50,685 nucleotides of DNA, from assembly GCA_025351405.1 (NCBI GenBank), contig JANXVZ010000048.1:1-50685 (forward strand), written 5' to 3'. The notes under the pieces are model-generated. The model was not told the DNA's origin, made no database searches, and was given only the letters and a program-made list of their open reading frames with translations. This document shows, piece by piece, positions 37,981-46,838 of the stretch. Source of the DNA: Sphingomonadales bacterium (lineage in GTDB: Bacteria > Pseudomonadota > Alphaproteobacteria > Sphingomonadales > Sphingomonadaceae). The stretch's first letter is position 1, and each line of letters opens with the position of its first letter. The position numbers and the translations under genes were made by a program.

Positions 37981-39753
37981 ATGTCCGCGATGTTCCCGCA
38001 CCCCGTTGCCGCCGCGCGCTGGTCCCCGGCACCCGACCGCCATCCGGCGTTCGCGCCAGTCGCGCCCACCGATGCCGCCGGCTGGTTGCGCGGCCCGCTG
38101 CTCGCCAACCGGGCGTTGTTCGGCCAGGTGGCGCTGGCGGCGACGTTGATCAACCTGTTCGCGCTGGCGACGTCGTTTTTCTCGATGACGGTCTACAACC
38201 GCATCGTCCCGGCCGGCGCCACCGATTCGCTGGTGGCGCTACTGGTCGGCATGGTCATCGTCCTCGTCTTCGATTTCGTGCTGCGCAGCCTGCGCGGCTA
38301 TTTCGTCGATGTCGCGGGGCAGAATATCGACCATGCGCTCGGCGAAGCGATCTTCGGCCGCCTGCTCGGCATGAAACTGGCGGATCGGCGCGGCTCGCAC
38401 GGCGGTGTTGCCGGCACCCTGCGCGAATATGAAACCCTGCGCGAATTCTTCGCATCGGCGACCGTCACGGCGCTGGTCGACGTGCCGTTCATCCTGTTGT
38501 TCCTCGCCGTCATCCGGGCGGTCGCCGGGCCATTGGTGTGGGTGCCGCTGCTCGCTATCCCGGTTGTCATCGGCATCGCCTGGGGATCGCAGCCGCTGCT
38601 CGAACGCCTCGCTGCCGCGGGCATGGCGCAGGGCCTCGACAAGCAGGGCATCGTTGTCGAAACCGTCGCCGGCCTCGAAACCATCAAGGCCAGTCGCGCC
38701 GCACCGATGCTGTGGAAACGCTGGCACGGCGCGGTGACGGCCCACGCCGACATCGCGCTGCGCCAGCGCCTCGTCGCGGCGTTCGCCGTCAATGCCGCCA
38801 TTTCGGCGCAGAGCATCGTCTATGTCGCCACCGTTTCATGGGGCGTGTTCCTCATCGCGTCGGGGGAGCTGACCAGCGGCGCCTTGATCGCCGCTTCCCT
38901 GCTTTCGGGTCGCTGTGTCGCGCCGCTGGGGCAGATCGCCGGGTTGCTGACCCGCATCAGCCATACCCGGTCGGCCTATCGCGGCCTTGACGCGATCATG
39001 TCCCGGCCCGGCGAAGCAAGCTGCACCAGCCATCGGCGCTGGTCTCGGCTCGAAGGTGGCATCGCGTTCGAAAACGTCAGCTTCCGTTATCCCGGCAGCC
39101 AGCGCGCCGCGCTCGATAATGTCAGCTTTCGCATCGCGCCGGGGGAGCGGGTCGCCATCATCGGCCGTGTCGGATCGGGAAAATCGACGATCGCCCGGCT
39201 TGTCCTCGGACTTTACGCGGCCGATTCGGGGACGGTGCGGATCGACGGCTCGGATGTTCGCCAGTTCCACTCCGACCAGTTGCGCGCCAATATCGGCGCC
39301 GTGCTGCAGGATGTGATGCTGCTGTCGGGCACGCTTCGCGACAATATCACCCTTGGCGACCCGGCCATCGACGAAGTGGCGCTGTTGCGCGCGGCGCGAA
39401 CCAGCGGTGCGCATGATTTCATCGGCCAGTCGGCGCAAGGCTATGACCGGCTGGTCGCCGATCGCGGCGAGGGGCTTTCGGGGGGGCAGCGCCAGGCCAT
39501 CGCCATGGCGCGCGCGCTGGCGGCGCCGCGCTCGATCCTGCTGTTCGACGAGCCGACCAGCGCCATGGACGTCATCAGCGAGAGCGCCCTCATTGCCCGC
39601 CTCGAAGCCGAGCTTGAGGGCCGCACCCTTGTCCTTGTCACCCACCGCCAGTCGATGCTGCGCCTCGCCACCCGCGTCATCATCATCGACGAGGGGCGGA
39701 TCGTCTCGCAGGGCTTGCGCGACGATGTGCTCGAATCCCTCGCGGTCGCCTGA
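37981..39753 (+). CDS. type I secretion ABC permease/ATPase (LapB/PrtD-like)
   Basis: A 590-residue half transporter. The N-terminal transmembrane domain (about 45-335) carries five or six helices, for example LATSFFSMTVYNRIVPAGAT, the signature of the T1SS/LapB exporters. The ATPase domain follows: Walker A GRVGSGKS 395-402 (Lys401), signature LSGGQ 499-503, Walker B ILLFDEP 519-525, and the H-loop in VTHRQS. No C39 peptidase precedes it, but a short non-hydrophobic N terminus (1-44) remains. It drives one-step export of a C-terminally signalled protein, probably an adhesin or RTX protein. It is flanked by the TolC and HlyD-type genes; the substrate is not in the window. Confidence 0.94.
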   Translation: MSAMFPHPVAAARWSPAPDRHPAFAPVAPTDAAGWLRGPLLANRALFGQVALAATLINLFALATSFFSMTVYNRIVPAGATDSLVALLVGMVIVLVFDFVLRSLRGYFVDVAGQNIDHALGEAIFGRLLGMKLADRRGSHGGVAGTLREYETLREFFASATVTALVDVPFILLFLAVIRAVAGPLVWVPLLAIPVVIGIAWGSQPLLERLAAAGMAQGLDKQGIVVETVAGLETIKASRAAPMLWKRWHGAVTAHADIALRQRLVAAFAVNAAISAQSIVYVATVSWGVFLIASGELTSGALIAASLLSGRCVAPLGQIAGLLTRISHTRSAYRGLDAIMSRPGEASCTSHRRWSRLEGGIAFENVSFRYPGSQRAALDNVSFRIAPGERVAIIGRVGSGKSTIARLVLGLYAADSGTVRIDGSDVRQFHSDQLRANIGAVLQDVMLLSGTLRDNITLGDPAIDEVALLRAARTSGAHDFIGQSAQGYDRLVADRGEGLSGGQRQAIAMARALAAPRSILLFDEPTSAMDVISESALIARLEAELEGRTLVLVTHRQSMLRLATRVIIIDEGRIVSQGLRDDVLESLAVA

Positions 39754-39766
39754 AGGAGCCCCGGTC

Positions 39767-41071
39767 ATGAACGCCGCCACCCTGTCGCCCGCCGCACCGC
39801 GCCTCGCCCCCGCCCGCGCTTCCCAGATCCTGCTGTGGTCGATCATCGGCTTCACCGGGGCGTTGCTGTTGTGGTCCGCGCTCGCCGAGGTCAACGAAAC
39901 CACCGTCGCGGCCGGCCGGGTTGTCCCGTCGGGGCAGCTCCAGGTGGTCAGCAATCTCGAGGGTGGGGTCGTTGCGGCGATCCTCGCCAAAGCCGGCGAC
40001 AGGGTTGCGGCGGGGCAATTGCTGCTGCGCCTCGACCCCGCGTTCGCCGGTGCGGAATACGGGCGCGGCACCGCCGCCGGCAACGCCCTTGCGGCCCGCA
40101 TCGCCCGGCTCGAAGCCGAAGTGACTGGGCGGGCGCCCGTGTTCGATGCGGGCCTTGCCGCGGCTGCCCCGGCCGCTGTCGCCGGCGAACGCGCCCTGTG
40201 GTCGGCGCGCCGTGCCGACGAGGCCGCCACCATTGCCGGCGAAACCGCGCGCGGCGACGGCGCCGCCCAGACCCTGGCCGGCGCCGCCAGCGATCGTGCC
40301 GCGCGCGCCGAAGCCCGGGCCCAGGCGCAGCGCGAGCTCACCCTGATGGAAAGCCTTGTCGAAAAGGGCATCGAGCCGGCGATTTCGCGCGACCGCGCCC
40401 GCTCGCAACTGGCGCAGGCCAGTGCCGCGACCGCCGGTGCGGAGGCGGCCGTTGCCCGCGCTGCCGCCGCCGTGGCCGAAGCCCGTGCCGGGGTGCGCGC
40501 CACGCAGGGCCGTTTTCGTGCCGCCGCCGCCGATGCGCTGGCCGCGGCGCGCGCCGAACGCGCCGGGCAAGGCGCGGCGCTTCCGGCGCTCAAGGATCGC
40601 ATGGCGCGCACCGAAATCCGGGCGCCGGTATCGGGCACCGTCAACCGCGTGCTCGCCGCCACCATCGGCGGCAGCGTTCTGCCCGGCCAGGCGCTGGTGG
40701 AAATCGTTCCGGCCGGCGGCACGCTCGTCATCGACGCGATGGTGCGTCCGGCCGACATCGGCTTCGTCCACCACGGGCAACGCGCCGCCATCAAGCTGAC
40801 CGCCTATGATTCGGCCGTGTACGGAACCCTCAAGGGCCGTGTCGAACACATCTCGGCCGATGCCATCGTCAACGAGCGCAGCGGCGAGAGCCATTTCGAG
40901 GTGCGGATCGTCAGCGCCACCAAGGCCCTTGCGGCGCGCGACGGGTCGATCCTGCCGGTTACCGCCGGCATGGCCGCGGAAGTCGATCTCATCGGCCCGC
41001 AGCGCACCATCCTGTCGTATCTGCTGAGCCCGGTGACGCGGCTGCGGGACAATGCCTTCCGCGAAAAATGA
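39767..41071 (+). CDS. HlyD-family periplasmic adaptor of the type I secretion system
   Basis: A 434-residue membrane-fusion protein. A single N-terminal helix (about 20-40, ILLWSIIGFTGALLLWSALA) is followed by the first lipoyl half GRVVPSGQLQVVSNLEGGVV. A long Ala/Arg-rich coiled-coil hairpin (about 105-285) comes next, then the second lipoyl half TEIRAPVSGTVNRVLAATIGG. A beta-barrel completes it, ending near TILSYLLSPVTRLRDNAFRE, which is the typical HlyD C-terminal membrane-proximal end. It joins the ABC permease to TolC. AAGGAG lies ten bases before the ATG. It is the third gene of the TolC-ABC-HlyD operon. Confidence 0.94.
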   Translation: MNAATLSPAAPRLAPARASQILLWSIIGFTGALLLWSALAEVNETTVAAGRVVPSGQLQVVSNLEGGVVAAILAKAGDRVAAGQLLLRLDPAFAGAEYGRGTAAGNALAARIARLEAEVTGRAPVFDAGLAAAAPAAVAGERALWSARRADEAATIAGETARGDGAAQTLAGAASDRAARAEARAQAQRELTLMESLVEKGIEPAISRDRARSQLAQASAATAGAEAAVARAAAAVAEARAGVRATQGRFRAAAADALAAARAERAGQGAALPALKDRMARTEIRAPVSGTVNRVLAATIGGSVLPGQALVEIVPAGGTLVIDAMVRPADIGFVHHGQRAAIKLTAYDSAVYGTLKGRVEHISADAIVNERSGESHFEVRIVSATKALAARDGSILPVTAGMAAEVDLIGPQRTILSYLLSPVTRLRDNAFREK

Positions 41072-41076
41072 GCCGG

Positions 41077-41724
41077 TCAGCCGGGCAGGATCTCGATCAG
41101 TTCGAGGTTGGACTGCCACTTCGGCCACGGCAGTTCCAGCCGCCAGCGGCCTTCGCCATAGGCACGCAGCACGCCGACCTGGTCGCGGTCGCCATCGGCA
41201 CCATAGGCCATGACGCCGTGTTCCTGCGCCAATGCCATGGCACCGAGGAAGACCATGCGGTCGCCATCGGGGAACAGCCGGCCGGCCACACGTTGCGTGC
41301 CTGCCGACTGTTCGAAGCGCAATGCGCCGCCGGCGGCGTCCATGCGGCACGGCGCGAACGCCGATGCGCTTACCGCCGGGCCGGGCCGGACCACGCCATC
41401 GACATCGCGAAGGCCAAGCCTGACCGAGCGACAGCGGTATGCGCCGGGCGCGGGGAATGCCGCGGCCCGCGCTGCATCCGGTACGGCCACCGGGCCCAAT
41501 GCCATGACGGCGGCATCGTCACCCTGCGCCTTGGCCTGCGCCAGCGACCGCGTCCACGCATCCCATAAGCCGGCGAGGCGCTTGCGATCGGCATCGCCGA
41601 TCAGCGTTTGCCAGCGGGGCACGGCGACGCCGCCACCTTTGGCGACATGGTGACGGGATGCGCCGCCACACGCGGTCAGCAGCAGGGCCAGCAAGAGATA
41701 TTTGGTACGCACGACCAATGCCAT
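41077..41724 (-). CDS. DUF4893-domain lipoprotein
   Basis: A 215-residue exported protein. The signal peptide ends in lipobox LLTAC (LLLALLLTACGG), so the mature protein is a lipoprotein beginning at Cys near residue 18. The mature domain matches DUF4893: WQTLIGDADRKRLAGLWDAW, RCRSVRLGL with a Cys paired with a later Cys in FAPCRMDAAGG, and RVAGRLFPDGDRMVFLGAM. It ends in EGRWRLELPWPKWQSNLELIEI. Function is unknown; sphingomonads carry it widely. The start at 41724 precedes the lipoprotein signal; earlier in-frame ATGs would bury it. It converges with the secretion operon. Confidence 0.85.
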   Translation of the reverse strand: MALVVRTKYLLLALLLTACGGASRHHVAKGGGVAVPRWQTLIGDADRKRLAGLWDAWTRSLAQAKAQGDDAAVMALGPVAVPDAARAAAFPAPGAYRCRSVRLGLRDVDGVVRPGPAVSASAFAPCRMDAAGGALRFEQSAGTQRVAGRLFPDGDRMVFLGAMALAQEHGVMAYGADGDRDQVGVLRAYGEGRWRLELPWPKWQSNLELIEILPG

Positions 41725-41779
41725 GACAGGGCTTTGTGGCAACAAAGCGTACGCCGCCCGAAAGTTTCCCGTCCGGCCC

Positions 41780-42433
41780 TCAGTTGCCGAGCATGCCCCG
41801 CACGAATGCTGCCAGCCCGAGCTGGCGCTTGCGCCGCAACCGCTCGGCGTGGAGGATGGCGCGGATCTCGGCGAGGCAGGCGTCGGCGTCGTCATTGACG
41901 AGGATATAGTCGTATTCGCCCCAGTGGCTGATCTCGTCGCGGGCGCGCGCCATGCGTTCGGCGATAACGTCGGCGGGATCGGTGGCGCGGTCTGTCAGCC
42001 GGCGTTCAAGCTCGACAAGGTTGGGCGGCAGGATGAAAATCCGCACGAGGTCGCTCGCCGCGTCGGTCTGCTGGAGCTGCTGGGTGCCCTGCCAATCGAT
42101 ATCGAACAAAACGTCGCGCCCGGCGTGGAGCGCATCCTCGACCGGTCCCCGCGGCGTGCCATAGCGATTGCCGAACACCGTCGCCCATTCAAGAAGTTCC
42201 TCCTGTTCGACCATCGCTTCGAAACGCTGCGGCGAGACGAACCAATAGTCGCGGCCCTCGACTTCGCCGGGCCGCGGCGGGCGGGTGGTTGCCGAAATCG
42301 ACAGGGTGATGCCGTTGTCCTCGGCCAGCAACCGCCGTGACAGCGTCGTCTTGCCGGCGCCGCTGGGGCTCGACAGCACGAACATCAACCCGCGCCGGGG
42401 CGGACTGCTATGGGGGCGCGCAAATTCGGTCAT
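41780..42433 (-). CDS. gmk: guanylate kinase
   Basis: A 217-residue nucleotide kinase that phosphorylates GMP to GDP with ATP. The P-loop SPSGAGKTT is at 22-30. The GMP-binding segment TTRPPRPGEVEGRDYWFVS follows at about 50-68, and FGNRYGTPRGPVEDAL at about 87-102. The lid and C-terminal arms (TDPADVIAERMARARDEI) are normal. It is followed by no close gene on the minus strand for 55 bases. FumC, upstream, ends nine bases before its start, so gmk may be read from the fumC transcript. Confidence 0.97.
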   Translation of the reverse strand: MTEFARPHSSPPRRGLMFVLSSPSGAGKTTLSRRLLAEDNGITLSISATTRPPRPGEVEGRDYWFVSPQRFEAMVEQEELLEWATVFGNRYGTPRGPVEDALHAGRDVLFDIDWQGTQQLQQTDAASDLVRIFILPPNLVELERRLTDRATDPADVIAERMARARDEISHWGEYDYILVNDDADACLAEIRAILHAERLRRKRQLGLAAFVRGMLGN

Positions 42434-42442
42434 GTCGGGTGG

Positions 42443-43867
42443 TTAGCGGGTTGTGACGGCGGCGTCACCCTGCGCCCCGATCATCGCCTCCGGTCGCACG
42501 ATGGCCCTGAACCGCGCTTCATCGATGAGGTCCAGCGCCAGCCCGGCTTCGAGCAGCGACGTGCCGTCGTGATGCGCCTTCTTGGCAATCGCCGCCGCCG
42601 CATCATAGCCGATCTCGGGCGCCAGCGCCGTCACCAGCATCAAAGATCGTTCGACCAGTTCCGCCAGCCGGGCGCGATTGGGGGTAATGCCATCGACGCA
42701 GCGGATGCGGAAACTGTGCATCGCATCGGCGAGCAGCGCGATCGAGCCGAGCACATTATAAGCGATCAACGGCTTGAAAACGTTCAGTTGCAGATGCCCC
42801 TGCAGCCCGCCGATGGTGACCGCCACGGCGTTGCCCATCACCTGCGCGCAAACCATCGTCAGCGCCTCGCACTGGGTGGGGTTGACCTTGCCCGGCATGA
42901 TCGAGCTGCCCGGCTCATTCTCCGGCAGCGCCAGTTCGCCAAGGCCCGAACGCGGCCCGCTGCCGAGCAGCCGCAGGTCGTTGGCGATCTTGGTCAGCCC
43001 GACGGCGATGGTATTGAGCACCCCCATTACCTCGACCATGGTATCATGCGTGGCCAGCGCCTCGAACTTGTTGGCGGCGCTTTGCCAGGGCACGCCGCCG
43101 GTCAGCTCCGCCAGCGCCGCGCAGAATTCCGGGCCGAAATTTTCGGGCGCGTTGAGGCCGGTGCCGACCGCGGTGCCGCCCTGCGCCAGCCGCGACAGCC
43201 GCGGCCACAGCGCCACGATCCGCGCCGCGCCATCGTCGAGCGTCTGTGCATAGGCGGAAAACTCCTGCCCCAGGGTGATCGGCGTCGCATCCTGCAAATG
43301 CGTACGGCCGATCTTGATGACCTGTGCCCATTCCGCCTCATGGCTGCGAAAGCCGGCCGCGAGGGCGCGCAGTGCCGGCAGCAGGCGGCCATGGCATTCT
43401 AGCGCGGTCGCCACGTGCATCGCTGTCGGGAAGGTATCGTTCGACGATTGCGACTTGTTGACATGATCGTTGGGATGCACCGGCGTCTTGCCGCCCCGCC
43501 TGCCCGTCAACATCTCGTTGGCGCGCCCGGCGATGACTTCGTTGGCGTTCATGTTGGTCTGGGTGCCACTGCCGGTCTGCCAGACGACGAGCGGAAACTG
43601 GTCGTCGTGCCGGCCATCCGCCACTTCGGCGGCCGCGGCCTCGATAGCGTCGGCGAGTCCCGCATCGAGCCCGTGCGCCCGGTTGACCCGCGCCGCCGCC
43701 TGCTTGATCCGCCCCAGCGCGCGCACCAGCGGCACCGGCATGCGCTGGCCGCCGCCATTGGCCGTGTCTATCGGGAAATTGCCGATCGAGCGCTGGGTCT
43801 GCGCGCCCCAATAGGCGTCGGCGGGGACTTCGAGCGGTCCGAAGCTGTCGGTTTCGGTCCGCGTCAT
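42443..43867 (-). CDS. fumC: class II fumarate hydratase (fumarase C)
   Basis: A 474-residue enzyme of the TCA cycle that interconverts fumarate and malate. The superfamily signature [11 protein letters not shown] is intact with its active Ser. [20 protein letters not shown] (about 97-116) and [20 protein letters not shown] (about 188-207) form the substrate pocket. The length fits iron-independent class II fumarase. The ATG at 43867 is preceded by a short gap after the sspB stop at 43872, so the two are contiguous on the same strand. Gmk follows. Confidence 0.97.
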   Translation of the reverse strand: MTRTETDSFGPLEVPADAYWGAQTQRSIGNFPIDTANGGGQRMPVPLVRALGRIKQAAARVNRAHGLDAGLADAIEAAAAEVADGRHDDQFPLVVWQTGSGTQTNMNANEVIAGRANEMLTGRRGGKTPVHPNDHVNKSQSSNDTFPTAMHVATALECHGRLLPALRALAAGFRSHEAEWAQVIKIGRTHLQDATPITLGQEFSAYAQTLDDGAARIVALWPRLSRLAQGGTAVGTGLNAPENFGPEFCAALAELTGGVPWQSAANKFEALATHDTMVEVMGVLNTIAVGLTKIANDLRLLGSGPRSGLGELALPENEPGSSIMPGKVNPTQCEALTMVCAQVMGNAVAVTIGGLQGHLQLNVFKPLIAYNVLGSIALLADAMHSFRIRCVDGITPNRARLAELVERSLMLVTALAPEIGYDAAAAIAKKAHHDGTSLLEAGLALDLIDEARFRAIVRPEAMIGAQGDAAVTTR

Positions 43868-43871
43868 GGGA

Positions 43872-44342
43872 TCATTTTTTCCGGAAGCGATCGAGCGTCA
43901 CGACGTTGCTACCCGGCTCGATGGGTTCCGGCGGCTCCGGCTCGGGCGGCGATTCGGGCAGGGCTTCGCCTTCCCGGGGCTGGAACTGCAAGGCGAAGTT
44001 GACCGCCGGATCGACAAAGCCGGTGATCGCTTCATACGGCACGCGCAGCTTGGCCGGCACCTGGTTAAACGACAGCCCGATTTCAAAGGCCTCGTCGTCG
44101 ATCGCCAACTCCCAATAGCGGTGCTGGATGACGATAGTCATCTCCTCGGGGTAACGCTCGAGCAGGTGCTTGGGAATCGAAACGCCGGGCGCCCGGGTGC
44201 GAAAGGCGATGTAGAAATGATGGGCACCCGGCAAGCCGCCGGCATGATCGATGCGGTCGAGCACCCGGCGCACCACAGTGCGCAGCGCATCCTGGACGAT
44301 CTCGTCATAGGGGATCAGGCTGTCGGCGGTGGTTTCGGTCAC
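43872..44342 (-). CDS. sspB: SspB-type ClpXP adaptor protein (alphaproteobacterial)
   Basis: A 156-residue adaptor that tethers ssrA-tagged proteins to the ClpXP protease. The opening [21 protein letters not shown], the central [19 protein letters not shown] and [26 protein letters not shown] are characteristic of the alphaproteobacterial SspB. A proline-rich linker leads to a short C-terminal ClpX-binding tail ([11 protein letters not shown]). I chose the GTG at 44342, which fits family starts; an ATG at 44381 adds 13 residues without an RBS. The ssrA gene (tmRNA) lies immediately upstream, so tag and adaptor are neighbours. Confidence 0.9.
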   Translation of the reverse strand: MTETTADSLIPYDEIVQDALRTVVRRVLDRIDHAGGLPGAHHFYIAFRTRAPGVSIPKHLLERYPEEMTIVIQHRYWELAIDDEAFEIGLSFNQVPAKLRVPYEAITGFVDPAVNFALQFQPREGEALPESPPEPEPPEPIEPGSNVVTLDRFRKK

Positions 44343-44460
44343 GGCAAGGCACTCGGTTGGGTGGTTGCTTGGTGACGCCATGGCGGCGCGGGGTCAAGTA
44401 GCTCGGGGGCGCGGGGCGTATCGGTTGGGGCTCGGCACCGGCCCGCGCCCGATCAACCAG

Positions 44461-44838
44461 AATAGTGGGGAGCTTCTGTTGCTCGGTGCTCCCCGTACCG
44501 CCGGTGTCTGCTTCTGTTGCCCGGTGCAGCCCGAACCGCGCTTTCGGCCAGTGTAACTTAGTCCGTTAGGACCGGGTTACGCTGCGATTGCGAATGCCTC
44601 GTTGTCGTTGGCATTTGTGGGTTTTTGAATGGTTTAACGGCGCGTTCAGGCCGGGTAAAAACATCGTCTTTCAACACACGTCGATTCTGGTTCGACCCCA
44701 AAAATCCCCTTCGTCATCAATCTTGCGACTGGCCCGCGACAACCGGGAGGGATGGTGGAGTCGCCGGGTACTGCCCCCGGGTCCGCTGCATCTATTTCAC
44801 GATATACTTTATCACCATAGACGGGCCGAAGCCCGACC
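44461..44838 (-). ncRNA. ssrA: transfer-messenger RNA, circularly permuted two-piece form
   Basis: The minus strand encodes the tag ANDNEAFAIAA followed by TAA (complement of 44577-44612). The coding piece begins at 44699 with GGGGUCG, which pairs with CGACUCC just before CCA at the end of the acceptor piece (ending 44753). The T-arm CCGGG-GGCAGUA-CCCGG precedes it. GAACCAGAAUCGACG matches the tRNA-like D region of tmRNAs. Because the 3' acceptor half precedes the 5' half, the gene is permuted, as in other alphaproteobacteria. About 53 bases (44700-44752) are the intervening piece to be removed. The 3' part (44461-44560) holds pseudoknot stems, including GGGGAGC/GCUCCCC. The outer ends are estimates. 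It rescues stalled ribosomes and tags the nascent peptide. Confidence 0.95.
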
Positions 44839-44843
44839 CGACC

Positions 44844-44872
44844 TATATAGGCGCTATGGTCTCAAACTGCAA
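44844..44872 (-). promoter_or_regulatory. ssrA promoter
   Basis: On the minus strand TTGCAG (44872-44867) and TATATA (44849-44844) are spaced by 17 bases. They lie just upstream of a GGGC-TTCG-GCCC hairpin that begins the tmRNA precursor near 44838. The -35 overlaps the end of the glycosyltransferase gene. The match to the sigma-70 consensus is good. Confidence 0.7.
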
Positions 44873-46064
44873 AGATGGCGCGATATCGTGCCAGGACTGC
44901 GCCGTTTATGCGATCCCAATCATAAGGTAGCGCCTTTTGCAGCCCCGCCGTGCCGGCGGCCCGGCGGACGGCAGAATCGGTCAGGTACAGCGTCAACGCA
45001 TCGGCGAAGGCGGCAATGTCGTCGGCCGGAACCAGCCGCCCGGTAATACCGTCATCGACAAGGCAGTTGCTGCCCGTCGCCTGTGCCGCCACGATCGGGA
45101 TGCCGCTCGCCATCGCCTCGAGGTTGATGTTGCCAAAGGTTTCGGTGGTCGACGGGTTGAGCAGCATCTCGGCGCTGGCATAGGCGCAGGCAAGGGTGTC
45201 GCCATCGAGAAAGCCGGTGAAGATGGCCCCCGGCACCTGCGCCTCGAAGCGTGCCCGCGCCGGACCGTCGCCGACCACCAGCAGTTTGTGCGGCACGCCC
45301 CGGGCACGCAGTTCCGCCACCGCCGCAGCGACGGTATCGAGCCCTTTTTCGAGCACCAGCCGACCGACAAAGCCGATGACGACGTCATCGTCGGCGATAC
45401 CGAGCCCACGCCGCCACGCCAGCGAGCGCCTGCCGGGATGGAAGCGCTGCTTGTCGACCCCTCGGCTCCACACCGCCGAATGGGCGATCAGCCCCTGCTC
45501 CCGCAGCACCTCGCCAAAGCCTTCCGAGGTGACGAAGACCTCGTCGAGCCCGGCATAAAAGCGCCGCAAGACGCCTTCTGCGGCGCGCTGCAGCCAGCCG
45601 AGGCCGTAATAGGCAAAATAGGCTTCGAACCGCGTGTGCACCGATGCCACCACCGGCACCCCCATGCTGCGCGCCAGTTTCTTGGCGGCGTGACCCAATG
45701 GATCGGGGGCGGACAAATGCACCAGGTCGGGTGCGAAATTGCGAATATCGGCCTTGATCGCCGCCGGCAGGCCCAGCGCGATGCGATATTCGGCACGCCC
45801 CGGTATGCTGTACGACGGCACCGACACCAATGTGCCGGACGGTGCAAACGCCGGGGTGTCGCTGGTCGGCGAATAGACGCGAACCTCGACGCCCTGCGCT
45901 TCCAGATACGCCACCAGCCTGTTCAGCGCCTGGTTGGCGCCATCGCGCACATAATTGTAATTGCCCGAAAACAGCGCGACCCGCAGCGGCCGGGCGGCGG
46001 GTCGAACCACGTGTTCGACGACGGTATCAGCGTCGACAACGGGCAAACGGTACGCAGTGGCCAA
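44862..46064 (-). CDS. GT4-family glycosyltransferase (glycolipid mannosyl/sulfoquinovosyltransferase-like)
   Basis: A 400-residue retaining glycosyltransferase with the GT-B fold. The N-terminal domain includes LRVALFSGNYNYVRDGANQALNRL and DLVHLSAPDPLGHAA. The C-terminal nucleotide-sugar domain has GFVGRLVLEKGLDTV, LLVVGDGPAR and the EX7E motif in NPSTTETFGNINLEAMASGIP. It resembles bacterial alpha-mannosyl and sulfoquinovosyl-diacylglycerol transferases, so it may build a membrane glycolipid. I prefer TTG at 46064, which has GAGGAT six bases upstream; the longer frame to 46187 has a low-complexity start. It lies upstream of ssrA and downstream of a PAP2 gene on the same strand. Confidence 0.9.
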   Translation of the reverse strand: MATAYRLPVVDADTVVEHVVRPAARPLRVALFSGNYNYVRDGANQALNRLVAYLEAQGVEVRVYSPTSDTPAFAPSGTLVSVPSYSIPGRAEYRIALGLPAAIKADIRNFAPDLVHLSAPDPLGHAAKKLARSMGVPVVASVHTRFEAYFAYYGLGWLQRAAEGVLRRFYAGLDEVFVTSEGFGEVLREQGLIAHSAVWSRGVDKQRFHPGRRSLAWRRGLGIADDDVVIGFVGRLVLEKGLDTVAAAVAELRARGVPHKLLVVGDGPARARFEAQVPGAIFTGFLDGDTLACAYASAEMLLNPSTTETFGNINLEAMASGIPIVAAQATGSNCLVDDGITGRLVPADDIAAFADALTLYLTDSAVRRAAGTAGLQKALPYDWDRINGAVLARYRAIFAV

Positions 46065-46140
46065 AACACAATCCTCGATCGATCGAGGTGGCTTTAGCCC
46101 AGCATTGTGACCGGGGTAGGGCGGCGCCCGGCGCCCCCGT

Positions 46141-46674
46141 TCAGAAGCGGGTGGCGAAACTGACGCCGCCGCCGCTGGTATCGCCATAGGCGGTGACGCT
46201 GGTGTTGCGATCGAGCCGGCGGGTCAGCAGGAAGGCGGATCCTTCGCCGATGGCGGCACCGGCGACGACGTCGTACCAGTGATGGTCATGGGTGTGGACA
46301 CGGGCAAAGCCGACACCGGCGGCGAGGAGTTCGAACGGCAACCCCATCTGCCAGCCATAGCGGGCATGGATGAAGCCGGCACCGGCGAAGGCCGACGCGG
46401 TATGGCCCGAGGGGAAGCTGTGCTCACCGCCATTCGGGCGCTGCTCGTGGACGGTGTATTTGAGAATTTCGGTGGTGCCGAGAGCGACCGCGCCGGTCTC
46501 GATCAGATCGATGACGCCTCTGCGATCATCCTCGAAATAGGTGATCGTCGCGGCGGCGACCGGAATGCCGATGGCGCCGACATCGGCAAAGGTGCGCCAC
46601 GCCTTGTCACTGGCGGCAGCCGGGCTGGCGATGATGGACATGGCAGCCAGCGCCACCGAGAATCTGCGGACCAT
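46141..46674 (-). CDS. PAP2-superfamily phosphatase, exported
   Basis: A 177-residue protein with a signal peptide (about 1-21, IIASPAAAS) and the three acid-phosphatase motifs: KYTVHEQRP (Lys-x6-Arg-Pro), PSGHTAS with the catalytic His, and ARVHTHDHHWYDVVAG (Arg...His-x3-Asp). It is likely to remove phosphate from lipids such as phosphatidic acid or isoprenoid pyrophosphates in the periplasm or outer membrane. The C-terminal strand ends in FATRF, terminal Phe, hinting at outer-membrane location. The start at 46674 fits the signal peptide. It precedes the glycosyltransferase, and both may act on envelope lipids. Confidence 0.88.
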   Translation of the reverse strand: MVRRFSVALAAMSIIASPAAASDKAWRTFADVGAIGIPVAAATITYFEDDRRGVIDLIETGAVALGTTEILKYTVHEQRPNGGEHSFPSGHTASAFAGAGFIHARYGWQMGLPFELLAAGVGFARVHTHDHHWYDVVAGAAIGEGSAFLLTRRLDRNTSVTAYGDTSGGGVSFATRF

Positions 46675-46786
46675 GTAACACCCTCTACTACCGTCTCGCC
46701 GGGTCATGCCGTGCCATTGCCGCGATGACCAGATGAATATTTCCGGCGCGGCCAGAGGACGCGCCATTCAGCCCCGAATCGACGAC

Positions 46787-46815
46787 AAAAACCCCGCCGG
46801 ATTGCTCCGGCGGGG
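46787..46815 (-). terminator. Rho-independent terminator of the PEP-CTERM gene
   Basis: A perfect ten-pair stem (ccccgccgga 46792-46801 with tccggcgggg 46806-46815) with a four-base loop is followed on the minus strand by TTTTTG. It lies 23 bases after the stop of the PEP-CTERM gene. This is the clearest intrinsic terminator in the window. Confidence 0.9.
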
Positions 46816-46838
46816 TCGATGTCGCCAATATGGCAAGA

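Noticed and set aside
44588-45046. Plus-strand open frame across the region upstream of sspB
   Set aside because: It lies over the ssrA gene and the end of the glycosyltransferase on the other strand, and its composition is not protein-like. The tmRNA explains the DNA.
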